NCBI GenBank assembly: GCA_013374505.1
Contig: QENJ01000256.1
Location: 1-7,666 of the forward strand
Length of the DNA: 7,666 bases
Direction: 5' to 3'
DNA from: Candidatus Methanophagaceae archaeon
GTDB taxonomy: Archaea > Halobacteriota > Syntropharchaeia > Alkanophagales > Methanospirareceae
The position numbers and the translations under genes were made by a program. Every line of letters starts with the position of its first letter. Positions within the stretch are counted from its first letter, which is position 1. Under the pieces are notes generated by a model that ran no database searches, had not been told where the DNA came from, and worked only from the letters and a program-made list of their open reading frames with translations. Shown one piece after another: positions 1 to 6,485 of this stretch.

Positions 1-1
1 A

Positions 2-1204
2 CAGCAGAATTACGAGGGAGCCTGGAAAGGGAATACCTCCTATAACGGAGAAGTCGAATTAAAGGTATCGGGAAATAATATAACACTTTTTTCGATCTCT
101 GTTAAAGAAGTGCCCGTGGACATGTTTGACAAAACAACGGGTTTGAAAATTGGAACTGCTAGATCAAACACAAAATATACCTGTAACGCATTTAACGCCC
201 CCATAGTTAACAGCAAATTCCATTACACGCCAACACCGCCCGATACAGAAAATACGATTATCGGTGTTTTTACTTCTAGTCGCGAAACTGAAGGTACTTG
301 GAAATATAAGTATGAAGATTTGTGGGGAGTTGTCAGGGTTTATCCACTCATAACATGGTCTGCCACACGATTAGGTGCAGCAACGTCTGCGGCAACGCGA
401 ATCGCGATTTCTCCGACTCAAAAAACCGTTAATCAGGGGGAGACTTTTACTGTGGATATAGCCGTGACGCCAAATCAACCGATAACAGAAATAAAGCTGG
501 ATTTGCGCGTTGATCCGTCGCTTCTTACCGTGAACAGCGTAACAAAAGGCGGGATGTTTACCGATAATTTTGGTTCCTGTAGCGTGGATGATACGTTTAC
601 TATATTTGGTTTTGCCACCGGAGGGGCAATATCAACACCCGGTACATTCGCTACGGTCAACCTGACGGCGGATCCCAAAAACGCCGGGACTTCAGCACTA
701 CAAATTTCAAATGTGGATGTAGAAGGTCCCGAAGGCAAAGTGATAAGCGATGTGCATGAGGGTAATGTTACCGTCAGACAACCGCCGGTGTTTGATACGG
801 GTTATGGCACATATCCAAGCATAGCGGGTACGCATACAGGCACAATCACGCCAAAGCAGGATATGAAAGTGTACGAGCTTTACACGTATTCGTGCCCCGG
901 TACGGGTGGGCATTCGGGATCCGTACGTATATGGGATGACACCGAGGTAGTTGCGGATTGGGATGGTTACACAGGAGATTGGCGCAGCATTCGGTTCTCG
1001 CCTCAGTTCGTTCTGCTCGCGGGTCGTACTTATCACTATTGCATCCGCACGGGTTCGTATCCACAGATAATTCATGAACGTTCGCTTACAAATGAGTTTG
1101 GGACTATCAACTGCGCAGAGTTCGTGGATGTGAATGGGCGGTTGTATGACGACCGGATACCTGCGTTTCGGTTGGAAGGGGAGATTATGGGTGTGGTAGG
1201 ATAA
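2..1204 (+). CDS. Cohesin-domain extracellular protein, C-terminal 400 aa (5' end outside window)
   Basis: The frame is open from base 2, so the start lies upstream; GTG at 110 is only an internal codon. Three parts can be seen. The first is an unassigned beta-rich segment (about 2-390). The second is a cohesin-like domain (about 395-775), with the opening strand pattern TVNQGETFTVDIAVTP, a DPSLL motif and the closing strands ISNVDVEGPEGK. The third is a beta-rich C-terminal domain of about 134 residues (800-1204) with the signatures YTYSCPGTGG and RTGSYPQIIH. Cohesins bind dockerins on partner proteins, and in archaea they occur in secreted or cell-surface proteins. I recall the last domain as common in Methanosarcinales/ANME surface proteins, but I know no defined function for it. 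The visible part has no transmembrane segment or sorting signal, so anchoring, if any, must be N-terminal or through the partner. The C-terminal domain is duplicated at 4956-5360. The extracellular assignment is inferred; a signal peptide would lie outside the window. Confidence 0.8.
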   Translation, partial: QQNYEGAWKGNTSYNGEVELKVSGNNITLFSISVKEVPVDMFDKTTGLKIGTARSNTKYTCNAFNAPIVNSKFHYTPTPPDTENTIIGVFTSSRETEGTWKYKYEDLWGVVRVYPLITWSATRLGAATSAATRIAISPTQKTVNQGETFTVDIAVTPNQPITEIKLDLRVDPSLLTVNSVTKGGMFTDNFGSCSVDDTFTIFGFATGGAISTPGTFATVNLTADPKNAGTSALQISNVDVEGPEGKVISDVHEGNVTVRQPPVFDTGYGTYPSIAGTHTGTITPKQDMKVYELYTYSCPGTGGHSGSVRIWDDTEVVADWDGYTGDWRSIRFSPQFVLLAGRTYHYCIRTGSYPQIIHERSLTNEFGTINCAEFVDVNGRLYDDRIPAFRLEGEIMGVVG

Positions 1205-1371
1205 GTGAATAGGGATCGGTTTTTGCATTGATATTTCTGGAAAAGATGGATCTTTTAGCGGTATATGCTCTGGTCTAATAATACTTTGCCCGTAACTTCG
1301 GTACGGGAAGCAAGGGACTTGTCAGCTATGAAAACGAGGGTGTCTTCATTTTGGCTCATTGAGCCGTGCCG
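800..1371 (+). repeat. 572-bp direct repeat, copy 1
   Basis: This copy covers the C-terminal domain of the cohesin protein (800-1204) plus 167 bp beyond its stop codon. It aligns without gaps to 4956-5527, at an offset of 4156. Counting by eye, I find about 30 mismatches in the 405 coding bases (about 93% identity) and about 29 in the 167 noncoding bases (about 83%). Beyond 1371 and upstream of 800 the similarity stops. Confidence 0.9.
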
Positions 1372-1670
1372 TTTTTGGATTCTGGATAAGGCTTTTACGA
1401 TTCAAGTTGGTGTGAATGAAGAGTGGTGGTTAGCGGTAGCTATCGCCTTTTCACTCGTGTAATGGCCGTTTTGGATGTTTTGGTACCGTTTTGGATAAGA
1501 ATTGTGTGATTTTGGACAGGAAGTTGATGTGGGATCACGTTATGGTAGTTTACTATTTGCAAATACGATGAAAATGTTGGGTTCAATGGATGAAAAATTA
1601 AAAAATCACTGACTTATTCGATTGTGCCGCCAGGAGATGGTATACCGTTCGCATGTTCACACATTATACT
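1205..1670. other. Intergenic region with duplicated 3' flank; no gene recognised
   Basis: The first 167 bp (to 1371) are the 3' part of the direct repeat. They contain a possible hairpin, CCCGTA at 1289-1294 pairing with TACGGG at 1302-1307. From 1369 to 1496 the motif CCGTTTTGGAT occurs three times (1369-1380 with one extra T, 1466-1476, 1486-1496). The open frame at 1265-1462 has no ribosome-binding site or recognisable family and is disrupted in the second repeat copy, so I do not call it a gene. The remainder, to 1670, lies downstream of the oxidoreductase gene on the minus strand and holds its likely terminator. Confidence 0.6.
1592..1607 (-). terminator. Possible oligo-T terminator of the oxidoreductase gene
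   Basis: Read on the minus strand, this is GATTTTTTAATTTTTC: two T runs about 65-80 bases past the oxidoreductase stop codon. Archaeal RNA polymerase commonly terminates at such T-rich stretches without a strong hairpin. This is position and composition only. Confidence 0.4.
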
Positions 1671-3641
1671 CTAAACTTTTATAAAGTTTCCATGCGGATA
1701 TTCATGAGGAGGCCAGAGGGGTGGACCATCCCAATCCGGATAAGGGCCGTGTGCCTCAAGCTCGTCAGCCACATACTTCAAGCCCAAACTCTCCAGCCGT
1801 TTTCTCGTAGGAATACCGGTTTCAGGGTCATATCCGTGCATCTGGTAATACTCCGTGAGCATTTTGTCGTGTTCGTTCAACTCCTCTTTCCCTTGAGCAG
1901 TCCCCATTAATTCGACTTTTTGTGGCATACGGTCATGCTTCCTCGTTACACCCTGCCGGACGTTAAAAGCCCTTTCGATGGTGTATATTCTTTCTGCAGC
2001 TTCTTCCAACTGGGTTCCGGAAAATTCAAAACTGGTTGCCGTGGTCAAGAGCTTCCCGACACCATCAAAAAGCGGATACCTCCAAATGAGTGGTACTGAG
2101 GCAGCCCAACTGATTACCGCTCCTTTGCATCGTCCTATTGCATCCGCTAGTGTTGCAACTCTCTCACCGATGGTTAGTGTTCGCACAGGATCTTTGTGTA
2201 CATCCAGAATCAGTCCTTCATCTACAAGTTCTTTTAAGACGGCTTTCTTGGCATAAGATCTGGGCAAGTGCTCAGTCTCTCCACTTGCCCATATCCTTCC
2301 CCTAAGGTGGTCTGCGCCCCTTGTGCTGGTTGCATGAGCAAGTGAAATAATTCCAGGAGGGTGAGGGCCACGGCTGAGTCCTTTAACGTGGTAGCAGTAA
2401 TCCATCGCTCCTCTTCCGATTATCTTTGCAAAGCTGTACATCCCCTCAGCTAACAGGTTTCCTAACCCAGCCCTCAGTACAATTTGGTCTATCAGCTCGA
2501 TCTGGGTATTTTTGTCCTTCCAATCCAATGAAAGCCCGCGGGTATCCTTTTTGGTTATAATCCCCCGGTTGTATAGTTCTTTGGCGAAGGCAATGGCATT
2601 ACCGAGACCTATCACACACATACCATACTTATCGGCGAAATTTTCCATCTCCATGATGGCTATGGGGTCTTCGATCCCACAATTGGTCCCCAGGCAAGAA
2701 ATGCATTCAAATTCAAGGGCAGAATTAATTTCACCCGCATACTCTCCTTCCGGGATCCTGTATGTGTTCTTGCACCCGACAGGGCAGCCGTAGCAGGCGT
2801 ATCTTCCTATTTCGTATTCCTTCCATGCCTCGGGTCTCAGGGCTTTGGGAACCTCATCACCGACAAGATATTTCTCGAAGTATCTATTACCGGGTTTCCA
2901 GTACATCATACCGATATGTGAGCCGTATACTGCAATGACCTCACGTTGCGTTTTGTCTTTCAGGAAGAATTGTCTGTCCTCCGCTGCCAGTTGTTTGAAG
3001 TCTTCGGGCATTGCCAACTCCACCTTTCCTGTTCCACGAACCGCTATCGCCTTTAGGTTCTTTGAGCCCCAAACGGCCCCGCTGCCACGAGCTGCGGAAG
3101 CATGCTTATCGAACATAGTAGTTGCGAATCGGACCACATTTTCACCGGCTTGACCGATACAAGCCACTTTAACGTCTTTGCCATGGATTTTCTTTAGACT
3201 GTCGGTAGTATCCCAAGTTGTTTTTCCCCAAAGTTCTGAGGCGTCCCTTAGTTCGATGTACCCATCGTCTATCCAGAGATAATTTGGTTTTTCTGCTCTC
3301 CCCGTTATTATGATTTGGTCATAGCCCGCGCGCTTCAAGAACGTTGGAAAATGCCCTCCTGCATTCCCATCACCCAGGATCCCGCTGTAGGGGGAAAGGG
3401 TGCTGACCTCGATGCGACTTGAAAGACCCAGGCCAGTACCTGTGAGAGCACCGGGAGCAAGACACAGGACGTTTTCCGGACTCAGGGGATCGATGCCCGA
3501 CTTAACCTCTTTAAAGAGGGTAAGCGAGTTGAAGCCTCTTCCGCCTATGAAATTCTTAGCAACCGACTTGTCAAGAGGTTGCTTCGTTATCTTTTTATCC
3601 ATAAGATCGATTCTCAGTATAGTTCCTCTCCATCCTTGCAT
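1671..3641 (-). CDS. Aldehyde:ferredoxin oxidoreductase family tungsten/molybdenum enzyme (656 aa)
   Basis: Enzymes of this family are usually cytoplasmic, carry a tungsten bis-pterin and one [4Fe-4S] cluster, and commonly oxidise aldehydes to carboxylates with ferredoxin as acceptor; the BamB subunit of class II benzoyl-CoA reductase is a relative. The start MQGWRGTILRIDL matches the family N-terminus and has GGGAGGG six bases upstream, so I prefer it to the in-frame codon at 3770. Visible features are the N-terminal GGRGF motif (33-37) and the cluster ligands C283, C286 and C290 (CYGCPVGC) with the distal C505. Both pterin-binding DxxGxC motifs are present (D337-C342 and D500-C505), as are E310/E312 and H445 (GADHLRG) near the expected active site. 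Length and C-terminal GIPTRKRL segment fit the family, but a Pro/Trp/His-rich tail of about 25 residues is unusual. No ferredoxin, MoaD or other partner gene is nearby. Substrate cannot be told from sequence. The gene looks intact. Confidence 0.95.
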   Translation of the reverse strand: MQGWRGTILRIDLMDKKITKQPLDKSVAKNFIGGRGFNSLTLFKEVKSGIDPLSPENVLCLAPGALTGTGLGLSSRIEVSTLSPYSGILGDGNAGGHFPTFLKRAGYDQIIITGRAEKPNYLWIDDGYIELRDASELWGKTTWDTTDSLKKIHGKDVKVACIGQAGENVVRFATTMFDKHASAARGSGAVWGSKNLKAIAVRGTGKVELAMPEDFKQLAAEDRQFFLKDKTQREVIAVYGSHIGMMYWKPGNRYFEKYLVGDEVPKALRPEAWKEYEIGRYACYGCPVGCKNTYRIPEGEYAGEINSALEFECISCLGTNCGIEDPIAIMEMENFADKYGMCVIGLGNAIAFAKELYNRGIITKKDTRGLSLDWKDKNTQIELIDQIVLRAGLGNLLAEGMYSFAKIIGRGAMDYCYHVKGLSRGPHPPGIISLAHATSTRGADHLRGRIWASGETEHLPRSYAKKAVLKELVDEGLILDVHKDPVRTLTIGERVATLADAIGRCKGAVISWAASVPLIWRYPLFDGVGKLLTTATSFEFSGTQLEEAAERIYTIERAFNVRQGVTRKHDRMPQKVELMGTAQGKEELNEHDKMLTEYYQMHGYDPETGIPTRKRLESLGLKYVADELEAHGPYPDWDGPPLWPPHEYPHGNFIKV

Positions 3642-3647
3642 GTTTTT

Positions 3648-3654
3648 CCCTCCC
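3648..3654 (-). promoter_or_regulatory. Shine-Dalgarno sequence deciding the oxidoreductase start
   Basis: GGGAGGG on the minus strand lies six bases before ATG 3641-3639. It decides the start against the longer reading from 3770, whose 43 extra residues are not like the family and overlap the promoter. Confidence 0.8.
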
Positions 3655-3679
3655 GATTTGATAAAATCTTTGATTTCCC

Positions 3680-3687
3680 TTTTATAA
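3680..3687 (-). promoter_or_regulatory. Archaeal-type TATA box for the oxidoreductase gene
   Basis: TTATAAAA on the minus strand is centred about 43 bases before the ATG. With the usual archaeal spacing of about 25 bases to the start site, transcription would begin near 3657 and give a leader of about 16 nt that just includes the ribosome-binding site. No bacterial -35/-10 pair is evident. Inference from sequence only. Confidence 0.55.
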
Positions 3688-3760
3688 TACGATTGTTGAG
3701 TCCTAATATTATTTCGCTTACTATTCATAAGACATTTCTCATTCATAAACTTACCGCCCT

Positions 3761-4039
3761 TTAACTCCACTCGATGAACATTCCAAGGGTGTTTTCACAG
3801 CTCATTTTCCAGATAAATGCCTCATTCGGAGTTTCAAAGTATTCCAGATCAAGTGCCTCATGGACACGGTTATTGTACCACTCTGCAAACGCATAAGCAG
3901 TATCAAACCTCCACCTATGTCTTCTGTACTCCGGAAACCACCGCTCGATCTTACCGTTCGTTTGCGTATTATTCCGCTCCGATGGGATGTGTTTGACACT
4001 TCGAGCATTCAGATACTGTTCAAATCGACTTACACCCTT
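3761..4039 (-). pseudogene. C-terminal end of a DDE (rve/IS481-like) transposase, 3' exon of the intron
   Basis: The minus strand is open for 92 codons from 4039 to TAA at 3763-3761. It reads DKGVSRFEQYL at the intron boundary, then NNTQTNGKIERWF, where the E is in the usual position of the third catalytic acidic residue, then EWYNNRVHEALDL. This is the typical C-terminal half of an integrase-core transposase of the IS481/rve type. The N-terminal half, with the first two Asp residues, is absent. The upstream sequence changes directly into the 3' end of a group II intron, so the intron once split this gene; the 5' exon was lost with the 5' half of the intron. The stop lies 119 bases before the oxidoreductase start, so that promoter sits just beyond the transposase end. 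A different open frame (3802-4008) covers the same bases and is a shadow. Family assignment beyond DDE/rve is tentative. Confidence 0.8.
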
Positions 4040-4047
4040 GTCGAGTA

Positions 4048-4101
4048 GGGCTCATAGTCCACCTCCTAGGGGGGTATTGGCCCCGAGGTTACTATGAGCC
4101 C
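4048..4101 (-). ncRNA. Group II intron domain VI hairpin
   Basis: Eleven bases GGGCTCATAGT (4101-4091) pair perfectly with ACTATGAGCCC (4058-4048). A second stem, ACCTC with GAGGT and GGGG with CCCC, extends the hairpin. It follows domain V by seven bases and is followed directly by the probable 3' splice end, as expected for domain VI. I cannot identify the branch-point A with certainty. Confidence 0.75.
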
Positions 4102-4108
4102 CATCACA

Positions 4109-4141
4109 GAACAGGACTTGAAGTTTTCCCTCATCCGGCTC
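4109..4141 (-). ncRNA. Group II intron domain V (catalytic hairpin)
   Basis: The minus strand carries a 33-nt hairpin beginning GAGCCGGATGAGGG and ending TCAAGTCCTGTTC. This matches the strongly conserved domain V, including the AGC catalytic triad near the 5' end and the usual GAAA-type loop. The common form ends GTCCGGTTC; here a T replaces a G, leaving a C-U mismatch in the lower stem. This fits decay of the ribozyme. Confidence 0.85.
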
Positions 4142-4157
4142 TTCAGGAGTACATCCT

Positions 4158-4966
4158 CTACGTTTGTTTGGATAGGGCATAGAAATGATATATCTTCGGC
4201 TTTGGCAATGGATTAAATGATAGAAAACGGTTGAATTGACCCCAGTTATAGCTCTTCTTCTGGCTTCGCCTGTTTATCCACTTAAAGGCGAGTCTCTCCG
4301 TATCTGACAGGCATAGCGGCCAAACTCAATGATTCTGCTCTTCTCTTCCGAAATCGTCAGTCCAAATTTAGCCAATCTTTCCCTTAATGTCTTCCCAAAT
4401 GCTCTGGCTTCATCATCGTGTTGAAAACAGACAATGAAGTCATCCGCGTAGCGAACTAGCTGTGCAAACCCATTCAGCCGCTTCTTCACCTCGTTCTCAA
4501 ACCAAAGGTCCAACGCATAATGGAGGTATATGTTGGCAAGTATAGGACTCAATATCCCTCCCTGCGGTGTACCTCTATCAGTCTTCCGATATTTTCCTTC
4601 CTCCATCACACCCGATTTTAAGAACCGGGCGATTATTCGGAGCAAACTTGGGTCTACTACACGCTGTTTCAAACATTCCATCAAGCATTCGTGATCTACC
4701 GTATCAAAGAACTTCGCAATGTCCATATCCACCACATAGTTAACCTGCTTGGTCATGATGATCGTGTCAACCATGTCCAGCGCGTCATGGCAACTGCGGT
4801 TGGGCCGGAACCCATAAGATACGTCACTGAAATCCTCTTCAAAGATAGCCTCCAGAATTTTCTTTATCGCCAACTGGACTATCTTATCTTCGAGAGCTGG
4901 AATTCCAAGCGGTCTTCGTTCCCCGTTTGACTTCGGTACATAGGCTCGTTTGACTGGTTGTGGCAC
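4158..4966 (-). pseudogene. Group II intron reverse transcriptase/maturase, truncated with internal deletion
   Basis: The main frame (4966-4274) begins in mid-protein at QPVKRAYVPKSNGERRPLG. It keeps the RT palm and fingers: YGFRPNRSCHDAL, motif A VVDMDIAKFFD (catalytic D82, numbering from GTG 4966), RGTPQGGILSP, and YADD at 173-176. It continues to the SEEKSRIIEFGRYA segment and then stops after a short unrelated end. The C-terminal tail is still present downstream in another frame: LAFKWINRRSQKKSYNW onward to TAG at 4160-4158, which is the usual end of these proteins. Thus roughly 90 or more residues of thumb/maturase are deleted and the frame is shifted. About 50-60 N-terminal residues are missing at the junction with the repeat. 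QGGILSP rather than a DGR-type motif identifies it as group II. Not functional as it stands. Confidence 0.9.
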
Positions 4967-5360
4967 TTATCCAAGCATAGCAGGCACGCATACAGGCACA
5001 ATCAGGCCAAAGCGGGATATACGGGTGTACGAGCTTTACACGTATTCTTGCCCCTGTACGGGTGGGTATTCGGGATCCGTACGTATATGGGATGACACCG
5101 AGGTAGTTGCGGATCGGGATGGTTACACAGGAGATTGGCGCAGCATTCGGTTCTCGCCTCAGTTCGTACTGCTTGCGGGTCGTACTTATCATTATTGCAT
5201 ACGCACGGGTTCGTATCCACAGATAATTCATGAACATTCGGTTACAAATGAGTTTGGGACTATCAACTGCACAGAGTTCGTGGATGTAAATTGGCGGTCG
5301 TATGACGACGGGATACCGGCGTTTCGGTTGGAAGGGGAATTTATGGGTGGGGAAGGATAA
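4956..5360 (+). pseudogene. Second copy of the cohesin protein's C-terminal domain, headless fragment
   Basis: This is 134 residues matching 800-1204 without gaps: YTYSCPCTGG, WDDTEVVADRDGYTGDWRS and RTGSYPQIIHE, ending at TAA 5358-5360. There is no upstream coding part, signal peptide or cohesin domain. The sequence begins inside the domain where it meets the broken reverse transcriptase. ATG at 4950 lies in RT-derived sequence and has no convincing ribosome-binding site. I count about 17 amino-acid differences from copy 1 for about 30 base changes, including W to R, G to C and Y to C. That suggests relaxed constraint rather than a maintained gene. It could have been a full gene before the rearrangement. 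Confidence 0.8.
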
Positions 5361-5527
5361 GTGAATAGGGATCGGTTTTTGCTTTGACATTTCCAGAAAA
5401 GAAGGATCTTTCAGTGGTATATGCTCAAATCTAATAATACATTGCCAGTAAGTTCGGCAAGAGCAGTAAGTGATTTATAAGATATGAACGTGAGGGAGTC
5501 TTCATGTTGGCTCATTGAACCGTGCCG
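4956..5527 (+). repeat. 572-bp direct repeat, copy 2
   Basis: Gap-free match to 800-1371: the coding end of the domain plus 167 bp of 3' flank, in the same orientation. The left edge coincides with the break in the group II intron. The right edge, near 5527, lies 110 bp before the attC-like site. The two copies bracket the oxidoreductase gene and the transposase/intron remains. Confidence 0.9.
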
Positions 5528-5636
5528 ATTTACTTCCCCATAGAGTGTGTTTTAGACAAGAAAGAAATGGATATTCTGCTGTTTTTGTGAGACGGCACAG
5601 GATTACATTTTTAACATCAAAATAGGTTGCTGGTTC
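5361..5636. other. Non-coding: repeat tail and 109 bp of unassigned sequence
   Basis: Bases 5361-5527 are the noncoding tail of repeat copy 2. A small inverted repeat, TTGCC (5442-5446) with GGCAA (5456-5460), lies within three bases of the place where copy 1 has a different hairpin. In 5528-5636 I see no gene, promoter or known element. The open frames at 5502-5702 (-) and 5627-5851 (+) run across repeat, attC-like and coding boundaries and have no start signals. Confidence 0.6.
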
Positions 5637-5720
5637 ATTTGACGTATTCTGGCTATACAAAAAGCGGTCGAAGACTGCAGTTGTGGGGACATAGTGAAAC
5701 ATATAGCCTTCATGTTAGCC
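5637..5720 (-). other. Degenerate attC-like recombination site
   Basis: On the minus strand an inverse core GGCTAAC (5720-5714) is followed by a five-base spacer. GGCTATAT then pairs with the opposing GTATAGCC seven bases before a final GTCAAAT (5643-5637). The ends compare with the integron consensus RYYYAAC and GTTRRRY, each with one mismatch; the C replacing T in GTTRRRY is a serious one. The interior has a secondary hairpin, GCAGTC with GACCGC including a G-T pair. It lies 25 bases past the stop of the frameshifted gene, where a cassette attC belongs, and spans 84 bp like the better site at 6486-6569. Boundaries were chosen by eye. Confidence 0.4.
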
Positions 5721-5745
5721 TGAGCCCGCATGAGGTAACAAGTGA

Positions 5746-6461
5746 TTATGCTTTTGAATGGAACCAACTCAGGAGGGCACCTCTAATCAGTGACTCTGCC
5801 TCATGGAAAGGCATCGGCTGCGGGGGTGGAGGAGGCTTGTTGCAGGCGTGACGTGCGGCGTCACCAAGGGCTGCTCTGCTTTGAGCAGTTTGAGTGAACC
5901 GACGTAACCCCTTCTTTGTCACCCAACCATTCCTTATGATTTCGTCCTTTTTACCTACATCGTCTATAATGATTTCATATACCTTGTAAAGATTGATCCA
6001 GGTATTCTCTCTAAAAAAATGAAGTGCATCAGCAACAGCCTTATCATCCTTGGCGAGATTAAGCCAAGATTCGACGTTGCTGGGCCGTGGGGCTATTTGT
6101 TGTGTACCCTTCGATGTAGTTGCTGTGAGAGATTTGCGCTTGTTTTAGATCGCGCTGTAATTGAGCCTCTAAGATAGGCATAGTGGGGACGGCTACCCTC
6201 TTCTTTGATAAGGGTCACACCATCTTCAAAAACGCCGCGAAAGTTGTGAATATGAAGCTTCATAGCACCATTTAGCATATCGATGATTGCGATCGCAGAT
6301 TCACGCACCTCATCCGCCAAGCTAAGTGAGTCAAAGTCTGACGATTTTAAATAGTAAGAACCATTCTCTTCGATGACGGTGAGTTCTGGAGAACGCAACA
6401 GTGATGGAAAGTCCTCCAAATCGAACTTCTCACCCTTTAATCTGACTAACCAGTTTGGCAT
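5746..6461 (-). pseudogene. Conserved hypothetical gene (about 237 aa) broken by a frameshift
   Basis: I know no function for this protein. The first frame starts at ATG 6461-6459 with AGGAGG (6475-6470) eight bases upstream. It reads MPNWLVRLKGEKFDLEDFP, then RSPELTVIEENGSYYLKSSD, and stops at 6093. The second half is open in another frame to TAA 5748-5746: APRPSNVESWLNLAKDDKAV, then WINLYKVYEIIIDDVG, then ARHACNKPPPPPQP. Removing two bases (one TC of CTCTC at 6131-6127) joins them smoothly as ARSKTSANLTATTSKGTQQI. I recall similar full-length proteins of this size in scattered bacterial and archaeal accessory regions, with a continuous LVR...SPEL...SW...NLYK.IYE.I layout, but cannot name a domain. 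No signal peptide or membrane segment is visible, so it is probably cytoplasmic. It lies between two attC-like sites and is likely a cassette gene. The shift may be a real mutation or an assembly error. Confidence 0.75.
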
Positions 6462-6485
6462 GACAACATCCTCCTGCGGAATTTT

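Larger units (their letters stand above)
4040..4960 (-). mobile_element. Group II intron, 3' half only (5'-truncated, decayed)
   Basis: Read 5' to 3' on the minus strand, the element has a reverse transcriptase starting in mid-protein, a deleted maturase region, domain V, domain VI and a 3' end CTACTCGAC ending in AC (position 4040), followed by transposase coding sequence. Group II introns splice as ribozymes and retrohome with the help of their encoded protein. This copy lacks domains I-III, the RT N-terminus, part of the maturase and the 5' exon, so it cannot splice or move by itself. Its 5' break at 4956-4963 joins the copied cohesin-protein fragment. Confidence 0.85.

Noticed and set aside
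707..1228. Long antisense frame, with a counterpart at 4884-5390 and shorter antisense frames at 846-1064 and 5002-5220
   Set aside because: Conserved only because the sense DNA is duplicated. The sense frame carries recognisable domains; the antisense product is rich in Arg, Pro, His and Cys, typical of a shadow.
1265..1462. 65-codon frame after the cohesin gene
   Set aside because: No ribosome-binding site or family, and the matching frame is not preserved in the second repeat copy.
3642..3770. 43-residue N-terminal extension of the oxidoreductase starting at 3770
   Set aside because: The extension is unlike family N-termini, overlaps the TATA box and has a worse start context than MQGWRG with GGGAGGG.
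3802..4008. 68-codon frame on the minus strand
   Set aside because: It is a shadow of the transposase C-terminus, which is read in another frame through this whole stretch.
4274..5527. A diversity-generating retroelement: reverse transcriptase beside two near-identical C-terminal domain copies (template/variable repeat pair)
   Set aside because: Mismatches between the copies are of all kinds, not concentrated at adenines. The RT has group II motifs (QGGILSP, maturase tail) and a domain V, and it is truncated.
5627..5851. 74-codon plus-strand frame ending in a glycine run
   Set aside because: It crosses the attC-like site and lies antisense to the proline-rich end of the frameshifted gene, which explains the glycines.
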